Shown here: piece by piece, positions 47,262 through 59,073 of the stretch
Numbering within the stretch: position 1 is the first letter of the stretch
How the letters are laid out: every line of letters begins with the position of its first letter
The notes under the pieces: generated by a model
What the model was told of the DNA's origin: nothing
Databases searched by the model: none
The model's input: only the letters and a program-made list of their open reading frames with translations
Made by a program: the position numbers and the translations under genes
Assembly (NCBI GenBank): GCA_001600455.1
Contig: BCKC01000009.1
Span: forward strand, 2,356,001-2,420,000
Reading direction: 5' to 3'
Length of the DNA: 64,000 nucleotides
Origin: Endocalyx cinctus
Lineage: Eukaryota; Ascomycota; Sordariomycetes; Amphisphaeriales; Apiosporaceae

Positions 47262-48784
47262 GAAAGGGGGGGACGCTGACAATATCTTCCTTTTTATCCT
47301 TGTATGTACACTTAACAGTAACACTATTATAATACCTGCTATAAAGCATACGCAATATAGCACCATAGCATATCACAACCTTCTATAACTTGCTTTCGCT
47401 GGACTGGGTTTTTGTTTTTGGGGCGCGGGGGGGTGAGACGTGCGTAGGTACATGTGCGCTTGAGTGTGTGAGTGTACGTATATGTATGACGATGCTTCTT
47501 TTCAAGTACTTGCAAGGTATTAATCTCCTTCGTTAAGAGAATAAACTCAATATCAACCAACTACACTGTGTAGGGAGGAATACTGATAAAGTAAAAGAAT
47601 TTGTAATGAAAATGACGGAATGCGATATTATGGAGACCGGAACTTTGCCGTGCCCACTTAGAAAGCTATACGGCAAATATCGCCGAGGGAGGGAGTTCGG
47701 ATGAGGACTATGTATTGGACTTGCAAGGATAAAAGTACCACAATGACTATCCATCTAGGTACTGACTACCATTGATTTATACTGTGTTTCAGATGCTATG
47801 CTGAATTTCCCCGGAATTTCCGGAAGAAAAAGTTCAAGTGTTTGACTAATGTATATATCGTTCCCAGACTACACAGTAACTTAGGTATTTATCGTTGGAT
47901 ATTCTGCATGACGCTATCGTTGCCGAAATCTTTCATATCTCCTGATCATCCCGTTTTGGGTGAAGCAAGGGATTGAGTTGTTTCTCAAGGAGGGGTCGTC
48001 ATGTTCAAACCAGTTTTTTTTTTTCTTCTTCTTTCCTTTTCTTCAGGGTTATATGATGAACTTATATCATGCTGTGCTACCTCGTTACTGTTCAACTAGG
48101 ATATGTATGATACTAAACACTCCCCCAGCAAAATTTGCCTATCCCTTGTTCAACTATCAACTCCCCCTCGTTCAGCGTAGTATCGCCAGTATAGTACTTC
48201 CAAAATAGGTAATGTTGCCGCTATTTATGTAAGAGTGGAGTTAAACAGGGCGTCGATTTGCCTGCTACCCTGCAATCTGGTATCTCGCGCAAATTTGAAG
48301 CCCTGACCGTTTGCACATCTCAATTCCTCTATCAATCAATCTCCGATACCTACTAGGGACGCGTACTTCTACGTTGACGATCTCTCTGGACAGCCGGAGT
48401 TCATATCTGCGCTTCTTATGCTGTATATTGTTTTAGTTGTATTCCGATGGATGGAAAAACTGGGAATGGACGGGAAGAGGATGACTAAAGGAAAACGAAG
48501 AAGAGAGGAAGCTCTGCAACCCCCTTGAACTATTAAGTATGGGGTCATTCTCATTTACGTGATTAGTCCCCACGAGTGCATTATGCCATTTACCAAGTGT
48601 GGAACTATTAATCTACAGAAAGTGCTACTATGTCCGAAATGTCTTGCTACGGGCTGGGGTGGATGCGCGGGGCTTCTCGAACTCGAAGTTAATAAGAACC
48701 AGCTCTCGTCGCGTTTCCGCGTAACAGCATGTTCATTATCCTCAAACGTTACGGCAATTCAACTTCTTACATTCTTTATACGCC
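47262..48784. other. 1.5-kb intergenic region
   Basis: Non-coding DNA between the membrane protein and the GMC gene, with T/CTT-rich patches near 48013-48036. The ORF at 48559-48954 runs into the GMC gene in another frame and is a shadow. Confidence 0.45.
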
Positions 48785-50713
48785 ATGCGTTTTTCACAAC
48801 TTTCAGGCCTTTTGGCCGTTCCATTCATTACTGTTTACGCGGTCGAGCTCACCGGCTACGAGTATGTCGTGGTCGGTTCCGGTGCCGGTGGTGGGCCGGT
48901 CGCCGCCCGACTCGCCATGGCCGGTCACAAAACGCTGCTGATCGAAGCTGGTGATGATCAAGGCGCGAACATCAACTATACCATCCCTGCTTATAATGCC
49001 AAGGTGTCGGAAGACGAGAAGCTGGCCTGGAACTTCTTCGTTCGTCACTACGCCGACGACGAGCAGCAGGCCCGCGACTGGAAAACAAGCTACGACACGC
49101 CTGACGGCGATATCTACACCGGTCTCTCGCCTCCAGCCGGCTCTACCATGAAGGGCACCTTGTACCCCCGTACGGGTACCCTCGGCGGTTGCACGGCCCA
49201 CAACGCCCTCATAGCGGTATATCCACACGAGTCCGACTTTGAATACGTGGCTACGTTGACCGGCGACGACTCGTGGTCTCCCGATAACATGCGAGGGTAT
49301 TTCGAGAAACTGGAGAAAAACCAGTACAGCCTGCCGCTCTCCGACGGACACGGCTACGACGGGTGGCTAAGCACCGAAACCGCGCCTCTGAGCATTGTTC
49401 TAGAGGACACTCAGCTTCTTTCCATGCTGACCGGAGGAGCCTTCGGTTTAGGCAACCTCACCGGCGGGGTCTTCGATCTCGCAACCCTCGTCGCCGGTGA
49501 TCTCAACGCCGACACGGAGTCGCGCGATCACGACCCAGGCTACTACCAAATTCCCGTCAGCACCGACGATGCTCACCGTACCGGTTCCCGCGAGTTCGTC
49601 GTCGCCGTCCGAGACGCGGTCACGGCGAACGGCACCAAGAAGTATCCCCTCGATGTCAGGCTGAACTGCCACGTCACCAAGATCATCTTCGACGAGACCA
49701 CGACCCCGCCCACCGCCACCGGGGTTGAGTTCCTCGACGGCGCTCACCTGTACAAAGCCAGCCCCCTCAGCAGCAACACGACCGTGGGAGTCTCCGGATC
49801 CGCCACCGCTTCCCGCGAAGTTATCATCTCGGGCGGCGTGTATAACTCCCCTCAGATCCTCAAGCTATCCGGCGTCGGTCCCGCCGACGAGCTCGAGTCG
49901 TTCGGTATCAAAGTTGTCAAGGACCTGCCCGGCGTCGGGACCAACCTCCAGGACCACTACGAGATCTCGGTCACGGCCAACGTTCCTACCAACTGGACCG
50001 CGTTCGAGGGCTGCACCTGGAGCTTCCGGGGTCAGGATGACCCTTGCATCGACCGATGGAACAACCCCGTTCTCGGAGATCACGGTACGTACTCCTCGCC
50101 CGGCTTGGCCGCGGCGATGTTGTACAAGAGTACCGTGACGGCGGACGACAGCTTCGACGTCTTCGTCTTCGGCGGACCCGTCAACTTCCGCGGCTACTTC
50201 CCTTCCTATAGCATCAACGCGACGGACGAGCACGACTGGTTCACCTGGGCGATCCTGAAGGCGCACCCGCGCAACACCGCCGGAAGCGTCACCCTTCGCA
50301 GCGCCGACCCTCTCGACGTCCCAGACATCTTGTTTAACTACTACCAAAGCGGCGCCGACGATGACCTTCAGGCTCTGTACGAAGCGATCGAGCTTGCTCG
50401 CTCCGCCCTCGACCGCCAGCTCGTGGCGACCGTCGAGGATCTGCCGGGAGCCACCGCCGACACCGAAGAGGCGGTCAAGCAGTATATCCGGGATGGTACC
50501 TGGGGACACCACGCGTCCTCTACTTGCCCTATCGGCACCGACGACGATCCGATGGCCGTGCTAGACTCCAAGTTCCGCGTCCGTGGCGTGAGCGGTCTCC
50601 GTGTCGTGGATGCTTCCGTCTATCCTCGCATTCCTGGTACGTTTACCGCCGTGTCAACGTACATGGTCGGCGAGAAGGCGGCGGCAGATATTTTGGCTGA
50701 GCTAGAGGAATAA
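48785..50713 (+). CDS. secreted GMC (glucose-methanol-choline) oxidoreductase, AA3-like
   Basis: Single exon, 642 residues, noticeably GC-richer than its flanks. MRFSQLSGLLAVPFITVYAVE is a signal peptide. FAD-binding VVVGSGAGGGPVAARLAMAG (about 29-48) is followed by LLIEAGDD. The GMC signatures are YPRTGTLGGCTAHNALIAVY (PS00623-like region, about 127-146) and SGGVYNSPQILKLSGVGP (PS00624-like region, about 356-373). The C-terminal active-site region has GHHASSTCPIGTDDDP with the catalytic His, then DASVYPRIPGTFTAVSTYMV. Such enzymes oxidise alcohols or sugars and give H2O2 to ligninolytic or oxidative enzymes outside the cell. Several NxS/T sites suit secretion. Whether it is an aryl-alcohol oxidase, glucose dehydrogenase or a biosynthetic GMC cannot be decided. 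The start is the ATG directly before the signal peptide. Confidence 0.88.
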   Translation: MRFSQLSGLLAVPFITVYAVELTGYEYVVVGSGAGGGPVAARLAMAGHKTLLIEAGDDQGANINYTIPAYNAKVSEDEKLAWNFFVRHYADDEQQARDWKTSYDTPDGDIYTGLSPPAGSTMKGTLYPRTGTLGGCTAHNALIAVYPHESDFEYVATLTGDDSWSPDNMRGYFEKLEKNQYSLPLSDGHGYDGWLSTETAPLSIVLEDTQLLSMLTGGAFGLGNLTGGVFDLATLVAGDLNADTESRDHDPGYYQIPVSTDDAHRTGSREFVVAVRDAVTANGTKKYPLDVRLNCHVTKIIFDETTTPPTATGVEFLDGAHLYKASPLSSNTTVGVSGSATASREVIISGGVYNSPQILKLSGVGPADELESFGIKVVKDLPGVGTNLQDHYEISVTANVPTNWTAFEGCTWSFRGQDDPCIDRWNNPVLGDHGTYSSPGLAAAMLYKSTVTADDSFDVFVFGGPVNFRGYFPSYSINATDEHDWFTWAILKAHPRNTAGSVTLRSADPLDVPDILFNYYQSGADDDLQALYEAIELARSALDRQLVATVEDLPGATADTEEAVKQYIRDGTWGHHASSTCPIGTDDDPMAVLDSKFRVRGVSGLRVVDASVYPRIPGTFTAVSTYMVGEKAAADILAELEE

Positions 50714-52640
50714 GTGCCATAAAACTGAAATACAGAAGTGGGATATTCGGAGGAAAATAATAAGACCCTTTGACTTAATTGATAAGACGATTTATTACAA
50801 AGAGTAGCCTCAAGACTATTAATTATAAACAGCGGTCCTAGTCAGAGTCGTCTCCTTGATTCAAAATATAAAATCTTTTTTGTAATTAGCACGTTAGGTT
50901 AGTTGAAACTAGTCAATAATACAACAACATACCTACTTAATACACTCCAGTTCCATGGAAAACGTTGATCGGGTTCAAGTTATTCGCCTACTAATTATAG
51001 TTAGTACTAGGCTAGCCTTTATTGGGTCGAGAAGGCCGAAATCCCACTTATTGACAGGGCTGTTTTTTTTTTTTCTCGCGCAATCTATTTTAACGATCAC
51101 TGACTTACAGGCTTGGGGTTTCAATATCACTAGTAATAAATATATATATATATATATATATTCATATTTTTCTACATCTTCGTATCGATTAACTTCATAA
51201 AAAAAAAGTATTTAGGGTACAAAGAATGCTTCTAATTACTTGTAGGACTCACAGTTTTGGACACGCCAACAGAGCCTAGTACTCGGTCCCGTTTACCCAA
51301 CTACGAAGACGTCTAATCGAAATCTTTAGTAGGAAACTCGACAATACGCTCAGTTTGTATATTTAGCTGTGCATTGCTCAATTTCTTTTCATCTTGGCTT
51401 CCTGTATTAACAATCTCCCCATCCACTTTGAAGTCATTCCTAAGACTCGCACCCCGATACAGGTTAATGATCTGGAAGCTAATGTTGTCTTTGACCACTA
51501 CAAAACGATTCAAGATAAGGGAAGTGAGATAAACCTACCTTCGACGAGACGACCGTGTGAAGCGCGGTTATGGCTCGCGTATAACGACAAGGTAGAGTAA
51601 TTTAGACGTAGTGTTCCGCCCACGGCTACGGTTTAAATATTAATTGCCGACTAGTTAGGCTATCTAACAAGTTCACCATAATCCGTTATCATAAAAAAAC
51701 TCTTTGCCGTTTATCGAATAGTAAGATTCTGCTCATAGGAATGACAATTACTTTCCAAAACCTTTCTTGGCTGCCTATATTCCACCCTAAGGTGCATTGT
51801 AATCGCATTTATGTAATCTCCGAAACTTCATGAGAATATTCCCTGTAAATTTCCTTGGAAGATTTTTTCTGTGCACCATAAGCTTCTAGCCAGGACACCG
51901 TTGTCTTCACATTGATGCTTCCTATGAAACCTTCATCACTCTGGGCTAATACGCTTCGGCTCACAGTAGTCTGTTGTTTAGAGCAACGACTCTTTGGCCA
52001 CGAATACCTGGGATACTCGAGGGTATCAGGAATGGTATCTATTTGGTCCCACGTCTTCAGGATTTGTGCATTTAATTCTATCGGCCGACCTTTTAACTTT
52101 TGGTAAGGTACTAATGGTTTGGATGGGAAGAAAGCCGTGCCTGGGATCCCGACTGACTTTTCCTGAGCAATAAGAAGAAATCGATAGGTTAAGTAACTTC
52201 ATTAATACTGGACTCAGAACTGGGAGGCAGGCACAAATGAGTCCAAGATCTGGCTCGAGGACCCTCTAGAGTACTGGATTGGCCAGGCCAACTGCTATTG
52301 CGGTCAATTTTTCTCGGAAAATCATATTAATACCATGATATTTATGAAGATGTTAGAGCTTATGGATGTGAATTGGGAGCTTAGGAGTCATATAGAATGT
52401 ACTATGTAAATACTTCATTAAACTACGGCTTAAGGAACTATCCACTTCTATGAATCGAAAGGGAGCTTAGCACCTTATTTATAATGTTTCCTAAGCTGGT
52501 AATACGTAATTACGGGATTGGTCAATCTCTCAGACCGGTCAGTAAGCTTCATTCCATCCCTTAATTTAACGTCTCCAATATCAGGTCCCATTCAGTCCCA
52601 TTTCCCCGTCACAATATTTCATATATTAGGTCGATAGAAA
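50714..52640. other. 1.9-kb region without a supported gene
   Basis: AT-rich, with a (TA)n run at about 51137-51160. A minus ORF at 51513-51313 (66 codons) has the hydrophilic, charged character of SAT4/PTH11 protein tails and could be the eroded C-terminus of the remnant at 52.65-53.1 kb, but I cannot show this. Confidence 0.35.
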
Positions 52641-52649
52641 AAAGTAACG

Positions 52650-53100
52650 GGATAACTCACGTGTGAGGTCTGCCGTAGCCACGTTGGCAAACAATAAAAC
52701 AGCGTACCAAAGTCGGGTCAAGCTTGCGGTTATGATTCCACCACCTAGAATGAAAACGCCGGCGACGCTGATGTACTATTTTAGGGGCATGTGTAATTTG
52801 ACATTCTCTCGCAACGGCAGGCCGAGAATGACAATATCCGTGACGATAATAGCGTTGCCCAAAAAGGACTTTGTCTCGTCGAGATAGGGTCCTTCCAATA
52901 TTGCGGATTCGAAGGATATTCAAACTGTTAAATGGAATCATTGATTACTCAATAACGGCGATTATTTTGGACTGGAGATCCTGCTCTGCTAGGTGCTTGC
53001 CATGGTCAAAATGCGCGGCAATAGGATACCAGTCTACCGTAGCTAAACATTTGCCTGCGACCCAAGTGCCATTACTTGCCGGCCTCCAATTAGCATTTTA
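52650..53100 (-). pseudogene. SAT4/PTH11-type membrane protein remnant A
   Basis: On the minus strand, between about 52900 and 52655, one frame reads DETKSFLGNAIIVTDIVILG, LPLRENVKLHMPLK, a stop, then YISVAGVFILGGGIITASLT and LWYAVLLFANVATADLT. This is the membrane-helix V-VI region of SAT4/fungal rhodopsin proteins (LPI..LLKLHMPLRQK and ADLTY landmarks). Upstream, at about 53090-52980, NWRPASNGTWVAGKC resembles the preceding extracellular loop, but it lies in another frame and stops interrupt it. There is no open reading frame across the domain, so this is a decayed gene copy. The limits are approximate. Confidence 0.6.
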
Positions 53101-53449
53101 AAAAGGCGAATCATCATCGGTAGCGTCACAAACTTTGTCAAAGCACGCAATTAATCCGATTATAGTAAGTTTCTCGACTTTATTCAAGTGGAGGAGAAAA
53201 AGTTGACGAGGCTCCCAAATTTTTGCAGAAATTCGAGTTTCTGTGGCCGTTTATTATATGAGCAGAAGTGAAGTTGATTATCTGTTGAAGCCTGTGATGA
53301 TGATGATGTGTTGAGGTCTGTTGTTTGAGATCTTCCACAAGACATCGCGCTTCTCAAGTATTTTTTTCTAGTTGGTAAAATAGTGGCAATCAACAAAGTT
53401 AGTATCTATAAAATTATCCGATAGATTCATTGTGTCCAACTCGCTGATA

Positions 53450-54640
53450 TCTCAAAGTCCGCGACGTTTCCGTTCCAAAGCCGGCGGCTGCGTTTGAGGC
53501 TGGCTTTTTTTTTTTTCGGTGCGTTTGATGAGTCGCGCGTCCAGTCTCAAAGTAGTGACGAAACGGATTCGGCGTACGGTATTGTCTTGAAAACTTTGGG
53601 ATGCGAAGGAATACCGATGATCAGAAAACCAGCCGTCAACTCCCCCACACCCCAAAGCTCAATATACGCTAGTTAAGTAAAAAAATCTGATCCTCTGAGT
53701 CCAGCAACTTCACGAGATATATGATATGCGCTATGGCGGAAACAATGACACTTTCAAGATAAAGTTTAGTAAGTGAACGGTTGGATAGTTGGCAATTTGT
53801 AAGGGTAATAACTGACATGAGTCCTGTAGTAAACAATAGCAAGACACCGATTTTCTTTGCTCGAGACATCTTCAACCTCCAAATTACCCATTGTGGGAAA
53901 GTAAAGATTATGATATCAGAAGCAAGATTCATAACACCCGAAGCAAAGTTGTTTGCAGCTATATTTACTAGACAAGATCCACCTTCATATAGTGGATTCC
54001 AAATCTTTGCTCGCGGTGTACATCGGAAAATTTCCACGAAAGCACCGGATACGTGAGAGGGGATGTTAACCCATATTAGGATATGGAGAGCTCAGAAAAA
54101 CCGCTCGTGCGTGCCGACCGGTACAAATATTCGGAGCCGGTCCATCAATATCGTGATTTTTGAGGAACATGATGCTCAGGCCGTAGATGAGAGAGTCTAC
54201 ATGGACACCCTTCTCGGATTAGTCTCCGTGGTTGATGAACAGTCTGACGGGCTTTTTGGCTAAGTACTTACGTACAAAAAGACCGGAAGGTCTTTTACTT
54301 AAATCTTCCATTGATGAACGAACAGACCCGGACATATGGAAGAAGCGTAGGTTAGAAACTGGGAACCGGCGAATAGTCCCTACATAGCGACTTGCGATTA
54401 ACCTCCTGAAGTAGCCCGTCGAGATTGGTTTGATAAAGGGCTTACGAATGCTGGGAGAACCAAGATATCTTCAATATGTATGACCTTCATGATGGCCTTT
54501 GACTAGAAGCGCACCACCACCGCAGGAGTAGCGATGACACTGTCCGCTATGAAGACTCCATATCCAAGTGCATAAACGCCCCCCGGATTGTCGAAATCGG
54601 GTATAATATCTAGCTGAGGTTCTAGGGCAGGTTACTCAAG
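53450..54640 (-). pseudogene. SAT4/PTH11-type membrane protein remnant B
   Basis: Reading leftward, the family order can be followed with breaks. Near 54630-54440 is an N-terminal stretch PDFDNPGGVYALGYGVFIAD followed by VVVRF, a stop, and KVIHIEDILVL. At about 54220-54000 are YGLSIMFLKITILMDRLRIF and VPVGTHERFF, a stop (TGA where Trp is expected), and ALHILIWVNI. At 54037-53669 comes a clean 122-codon stretch with FRCTPRAKIWNPLYEGGSCL and SDIIIFTFPQWVIWRLKMSR. At about 53650-53590, in another frame, is LWGVGELTAGFLIIGIPSHP, the last helix. At least two nonsense codons and a frame change make it a pseudogene. The longest open part could be mistaken for a gene. Confidence 0.7.
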
Positions 54641-55606
54641 AATTATTAACAAATCTGAATTTTGATAGTCGGAGGTCATCATATCGACAGTGTTATGATG
54701 TGCGAGAATGAGAAAAGATCTTGAGAGCGTTTGCCAGTAGAAAGAGCTATACTTGATAAGTCAAACGATTTTTTTTTTCTTTTCACATGGAGGGCGGAAA
54801 TAGATGAACTAAGGGGTGCTGAATTGGATCAGTCTTATGGGCTACATTTATAGTAGTATGAATCTCAAATTCTTTCGTGTTCAAGGATACCAACCCAAGT
54901 ATTTTCTCTATATTTTCAACATCAGGAAGCGAGTGTCTAGCTCACCTTCAGTAATTAGGCTTTCTGAAGACCCGTGGACGTCATGAATATTCCCAACTTT
55001 CAGCCAGAATGACATAAGAAATCAACAGAGAAGAACTTCAGATATAATAAATTCGTGAAAGAATAATTATCGTAAAAATTACAAGTTGAGTTGGAAAACT
55101 TCTTAACAACGTGCTTTGATACTTGGTAGGCTTTGAATAAATCGCGGGTGCTATAGAAGCATAATGTCAACGACTATGTTTCTGACCACCTCACCCCCAT
55201 ATTCTGGTTACCATTTCTCTTAATTTTTTTTCTTCGTTGAAAATTTTCTTATCAAATACGTATTGTTTCATGATTTTAATACTAAGTTTTTTTTTTTCCT
55301 TAATTATAACAAAATTTATTGTCTTAACGAATGACTAGTTTTTTAATCGACCCAAGCAAACCTTACACATTCCTCAGTAACCCTTCCAGACCCATCCATA
55401 TAGACATTCAGACCCTCATGGTCGACTATAATCCCAGCCAGTAAAACCGAAACCAAAACTAAACAAAGGGCGATAAAAGTAAAGAAAAACGGGTGACCAG
55501 TGCGTATCTTGGCATATAAAGAGAGACATCTCAATCATAAGAGAGGAAGCAGGGAAAGAGAAAGACAACCAAGCCAGTAAAGACTGGCAAGGAGTTTAGC
55601 TCGCTT
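54641..55606. other. intergenic region, no gene seen
   Basis: AT-rich DNA with T runs (54769-54778 and 55287-55296). The short minus ORF at 55534-55343 contains a hydrophobic stretch (FFTFIALCLVLVSVLLAGII) but has no supporting context and was not called. Confidence 0.4.
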
Positions 55607-56414
55607 TTAGACGCAGCGCAAGTCACCGGTTTCGTTGTCAAATGTGCAGTTATCGGCATAGTGGGTTGAATACTAAGTTCGAGGTTAATTCAGTTCGCTA
55701 TCTAGTGGGCAAAGAGCAATGTGCTGGGTACAGTTTGAAACTTACATTGATAAATCCACCGTCGCCCTGGGTATAGAAAGCGTTCGGTGAAGTCATGTAC
55801 ATACAGTCATAGCTGTAGATTGCAAGTATAAAAAGTTAGCAATCATATATTCTAGTTACTTAGGTGATATCGACCATGTGCCGAAGCACGGTTAGGGTGG
55901 AGAAACATACTCGGTCTTCAAGATGCCCGACTTTAGCTTGACGCTCGTGAGACCGTCCACGCCAGCCGGGTCCTCGAGAGCGTAGGCCATGTTATAGCAA
56001 ATGGCGGCACGAAACTTCTCGGGATCCGGGTTGTTAGCCCACATGTCCGCCGTAGTCTGTTGGGTGAATGCTTCACGGGCCTAGATCGGTTTGTTTTGAC
56101 ATGGTTAGTTTTCAGTTTTATTCTTTGGTTTCATCACTATTCCTTTTTATTGCGAGATCCAAATGATTAAAAACAAATACACTCACATCGTCCCAGTCGG
56201 ATATGTCCGAGATAAGTGCTCCTACCGCGTTGATAGCCTTTGTGGTCAGGGCGGTGGCGGCAGTGGTGGCAGCGGCTGTGACGATGGCCGTGATAATTTC
56301 ACGCTTTTCTACATCATCTCGGACCTCCAATTGCTGAGAAGTGACATCGATAGGCGAGGCGATAGAAAGGGTAGAGCTGAGGAGGCTCAAAACGGCGACG
56401 GAACGGAACTGCAT
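55607..56414 (-). CDS. small secreted protein with C-terminal cysteines, function unknown
   Basis: Four exons read leftward, 56414-56187, 56080-55911, 55812-55746 and 55672-55607, all in frame, giving 176 residues. MQFRSVAVLSLLSSTLSIAS is a signal peptide. A likely Kex2 site, EKR (residues 36-38), would release the mature chain. An Ala/Thr-rich hydrophobic stretch follows (IITAIVTAAATTAATALTT), then a conserved-looking domain: DWDDAREAFTQQTTADMWAN, DPEKFRAAICYNMAYALEDP, GILKTDYDCMYMTSPNAFYT, QGDGGFIN and a tail DNCTFDNETGDLRC. I have a memory of similar small secreted proteins in plant-associated fungi but cannot name a function. The four Cys may form two disulfides. All introns have GT...AG ends. 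It could be an effector-like or cell-wall protein; that is inference. Confidence 0.78.
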
Positions 56415-57960
56415 GGTGTCGGTGGTTTACTGTTTTTTTTTTTTTCTTAAAGAGCTAGTCGGAACGGATGATGGTAAAAAACGAATGGATAATATTAAAA
56501 AAGAGCGAGTGGATGAATGAATGAATGAATGAAGTAACGAAAGTACCGTGAGTTGGAAGACAACTTGAAAGGAAGGAAATGCTGGGAGCGATAGTGGGTA
56601 AAGAAGAGAGAAAAAAAAAAGAGAATTAATTCATGTTCGACATGATGTTTATATAATTATTTTCAGTGCCGTTGGAACGTTTGTGATCATTAGTCAAGGG
56701 GCTCTATGATGGAGCGGCGACAAGAGCGGAAACCCGCATATGCCTCATGGAGTCGATATCGTGCTTAAGATCATGCCGACTCCCGAGCACGGCGGGGAGG
56801 AAGATTGTACGACAGGATCCACCGCATAAGCCTGTTGGGCTGTGTATTCCCACTTCCCCACTGACCATGAAACTATATCCATCGGAAAGTGGGATAAAGT
56901 TGGCTGTCGCAGATGTGTAAATGTGAAGCTCGACTGACGGATAGGGCTCTAGAGTGTAAAGTATTTATTCACTGCGATGTTGGGATGATGGACAGGGTTA
57001 TGCTGTAATAAATGCTACACTAGTGTACATCGAATATACTAACTTAGACCCTGTCTTGGTATGGCGCCACACCCGCATTCGGCTGAACAAGACCCAGCAA
57101 GGGTATCATGGAGTGTTGCCGCAAGATAGCCGCAAGGGAAGATAATCTTAAACGTCTATCTCTACATACTATCCTACAAAAACAACCCACGCAGAATTCA
57201 TTATGAATTATAAATATATACAATGTTTACTTAAATATAAGTTAGTTCCAAAAAAAAAAAAAAAAAAACCCTGACACGAGTTGCATGTTATAAATACTTT
57301 GATAAAAGTTTTTTCGTATTAGTTACTCAATCTTTATAAATATCTGCCATCGCATCATAACGCCTATCAGACGAAGTCAAATATAGAAACTGTAATATTA
57401 AATAACAGGAATATTGGTGTTCTCAACTCTCCAGAATTTCCCGCTTAGGGATATATATAGGTGAATCGTACTTACCCCTGCCAAGTTCATCAATGTACAC
57501 GTGTAGACCTTGATGAAATGGGTCAAGATCTCCACCTAACACGAAGTTTATACTCTGGGCCAATTGAAAGCTTTTTACCAAAACCAAGTTTTTTTACTTG
57601 AACCCCTTTATCGAAAATTTCATGACAAGGGTTTCACATGGCACTTCGACCCTGTTTAAATCGTTACGAATTGACCTAGTATAATATTTAAGTAAATCAA
57701 TACGTAATCAACTTTAAGCTATCTAGGCATTGAAACCTCGAGCCAAGATCCGAGCTTTTTTTTTTTTTTTTTTTAGCTATAGGATAAAGTAGACTTGGTC
57801 ACGACAAAAGGCACATATAGACTATCCTTTGTATCCATCTCCTCCTTAGTTTCCTTATACTCCTTACGAGGGTGAAGACCCTTTTTTGGTTATACTCTTC
57901 CACGACAACATGATTAAGGATGCCTTTTCATAAATTTTGATTTTATATATAACAGTGGCA
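56415..57960. other. 1.5-kb intergenic region
   Basis: Upstream of the secreted-protein gene are GAAT tandem units (56514-56531) and AT-rich sequence. Poly-A occurs at 57250-57268 and poly-T at 57756-57773. No gene is seen. Confidence 0.45.
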
Positions 57961-57983
57961 ATGTCACGGCATGGCATAGTGCA
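57961..57983. repeat. 23-bp inverted repeat, left arm
   Basis: ATGTCACGGCATGGCATAGT plus GCA. It matches the reverse complement of 60069-60091 with one mismatch. The pair brackets the PKS remnant and the AT-rich DNA beside it. Confidence 0.7.
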
Positions 57984-58763
57984 AATGTGCCATCGCACAC
58001 GTCAGTAGAGTACTCCTTAGCAATTCAGTTCCTCAACTTGACCGCGACTCAAGAATCTACACCGAACGCGCGTAGCGGCTAATAAATAGCTACGTCCCCC
58101 GGATCGATAGAGAGCGCGCGAGCCAACTTCTCAACCAAAGATTCCAACACAACGTCCGCCTTCTTCTCTGCGCTCGCGTCCCGAAACCGCGCCGCGTAGT
58201 TAGACTTTTGGGTATTATTAGTCACGTCGTCGCCGTGTTGAACGCACGCTGAGCATATCGAAGAGGGACGACCGCATGAACTGCGGTGGTTCGAGACCGC
58301 GGGTGAAGAAGTCGGCGGGCTTGCCGATTCCCCATGATGATTTGGCCCGAGCCCGAACGGGGATTTTCCGGATCGCAGAACACGTGTAGTGCGGCTAAGA
58401 CGTCTTCCTCCCCTATTTCTCCGAGTTCTCGTAAGTCCGTCGAGAACTTCTCACGAAGCCCTTTCGTCTCCGCTATCACGCCGATGTCACGAACTACCCC
58501 AAGGTCGATAGACGCGGCCCTCCGACCGTCGAGACGACGATACCGAGCAAGGCCATCCTGGAATGTGCACCCGGCAGCGTAGTTTGCTTGACTGGCATTT
58601 TCGATAATGCCCGAGGCGCATGAAAGCAATATAAAGAATTCCATATTTGTAGGCAGAAGATCATGAAGGTTCCACGATGTTTTCACTCTGGATCTCCGTG
58701 TTTCTTTCCACTGCATATACGTCATATTTCTAAACGTAGAGTCCTGCGGTCGTCGGAATATGC

Positions 58764-58779
58764 TTAGGGTTAGGTTAGG
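58764..58779 (+). repeat. telomere-like insert TTAGGGTTAGGTTAGG
   Basis: Interstitial telomeric-type repeat inside the ketoreductase remnant, preceded by ATGC. It sits where the reading frame departs from the family sequence. Confidence 0.6.
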
Positions 58780-59073
58780 TAGACCCGAACAGGCGTGTAC
58801 TTGCACCGAGAACCATCGATGCATTTATACATCACTTGATAGGGAGTATGCAGTTATTTGAAAGAAGGGCTCGTAGCTCCTCGGTGACTGCCACGTTACA
58901 TATTGGCGTCATGACAGTACCTCCTTGCTGGTTGAGATCTTTCACAATTTTTCTAACTTCGGATGTAGATGCCCTGCCAGATCTCGAAGGGATAATCAAA
59001 TCTTTTGCCCCTTAGGTTGCCATCCATCTAAGTATAGATCGTCCGATTCCACCTAAGCCACCATCAACGATGC

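Noticed and set aside
49865..50512. 215-codon minus ORF inside the GMC oxidoreductase
   Set aside because: Antisense shadow caused by high third-position GC.
53669..54037. 122-codon minus ORF taken alone as a gene
   Set aside because: It is the best-preserved stretch of a SAT4/PTH11-type pseudogene with stops and a frame change on both sides.
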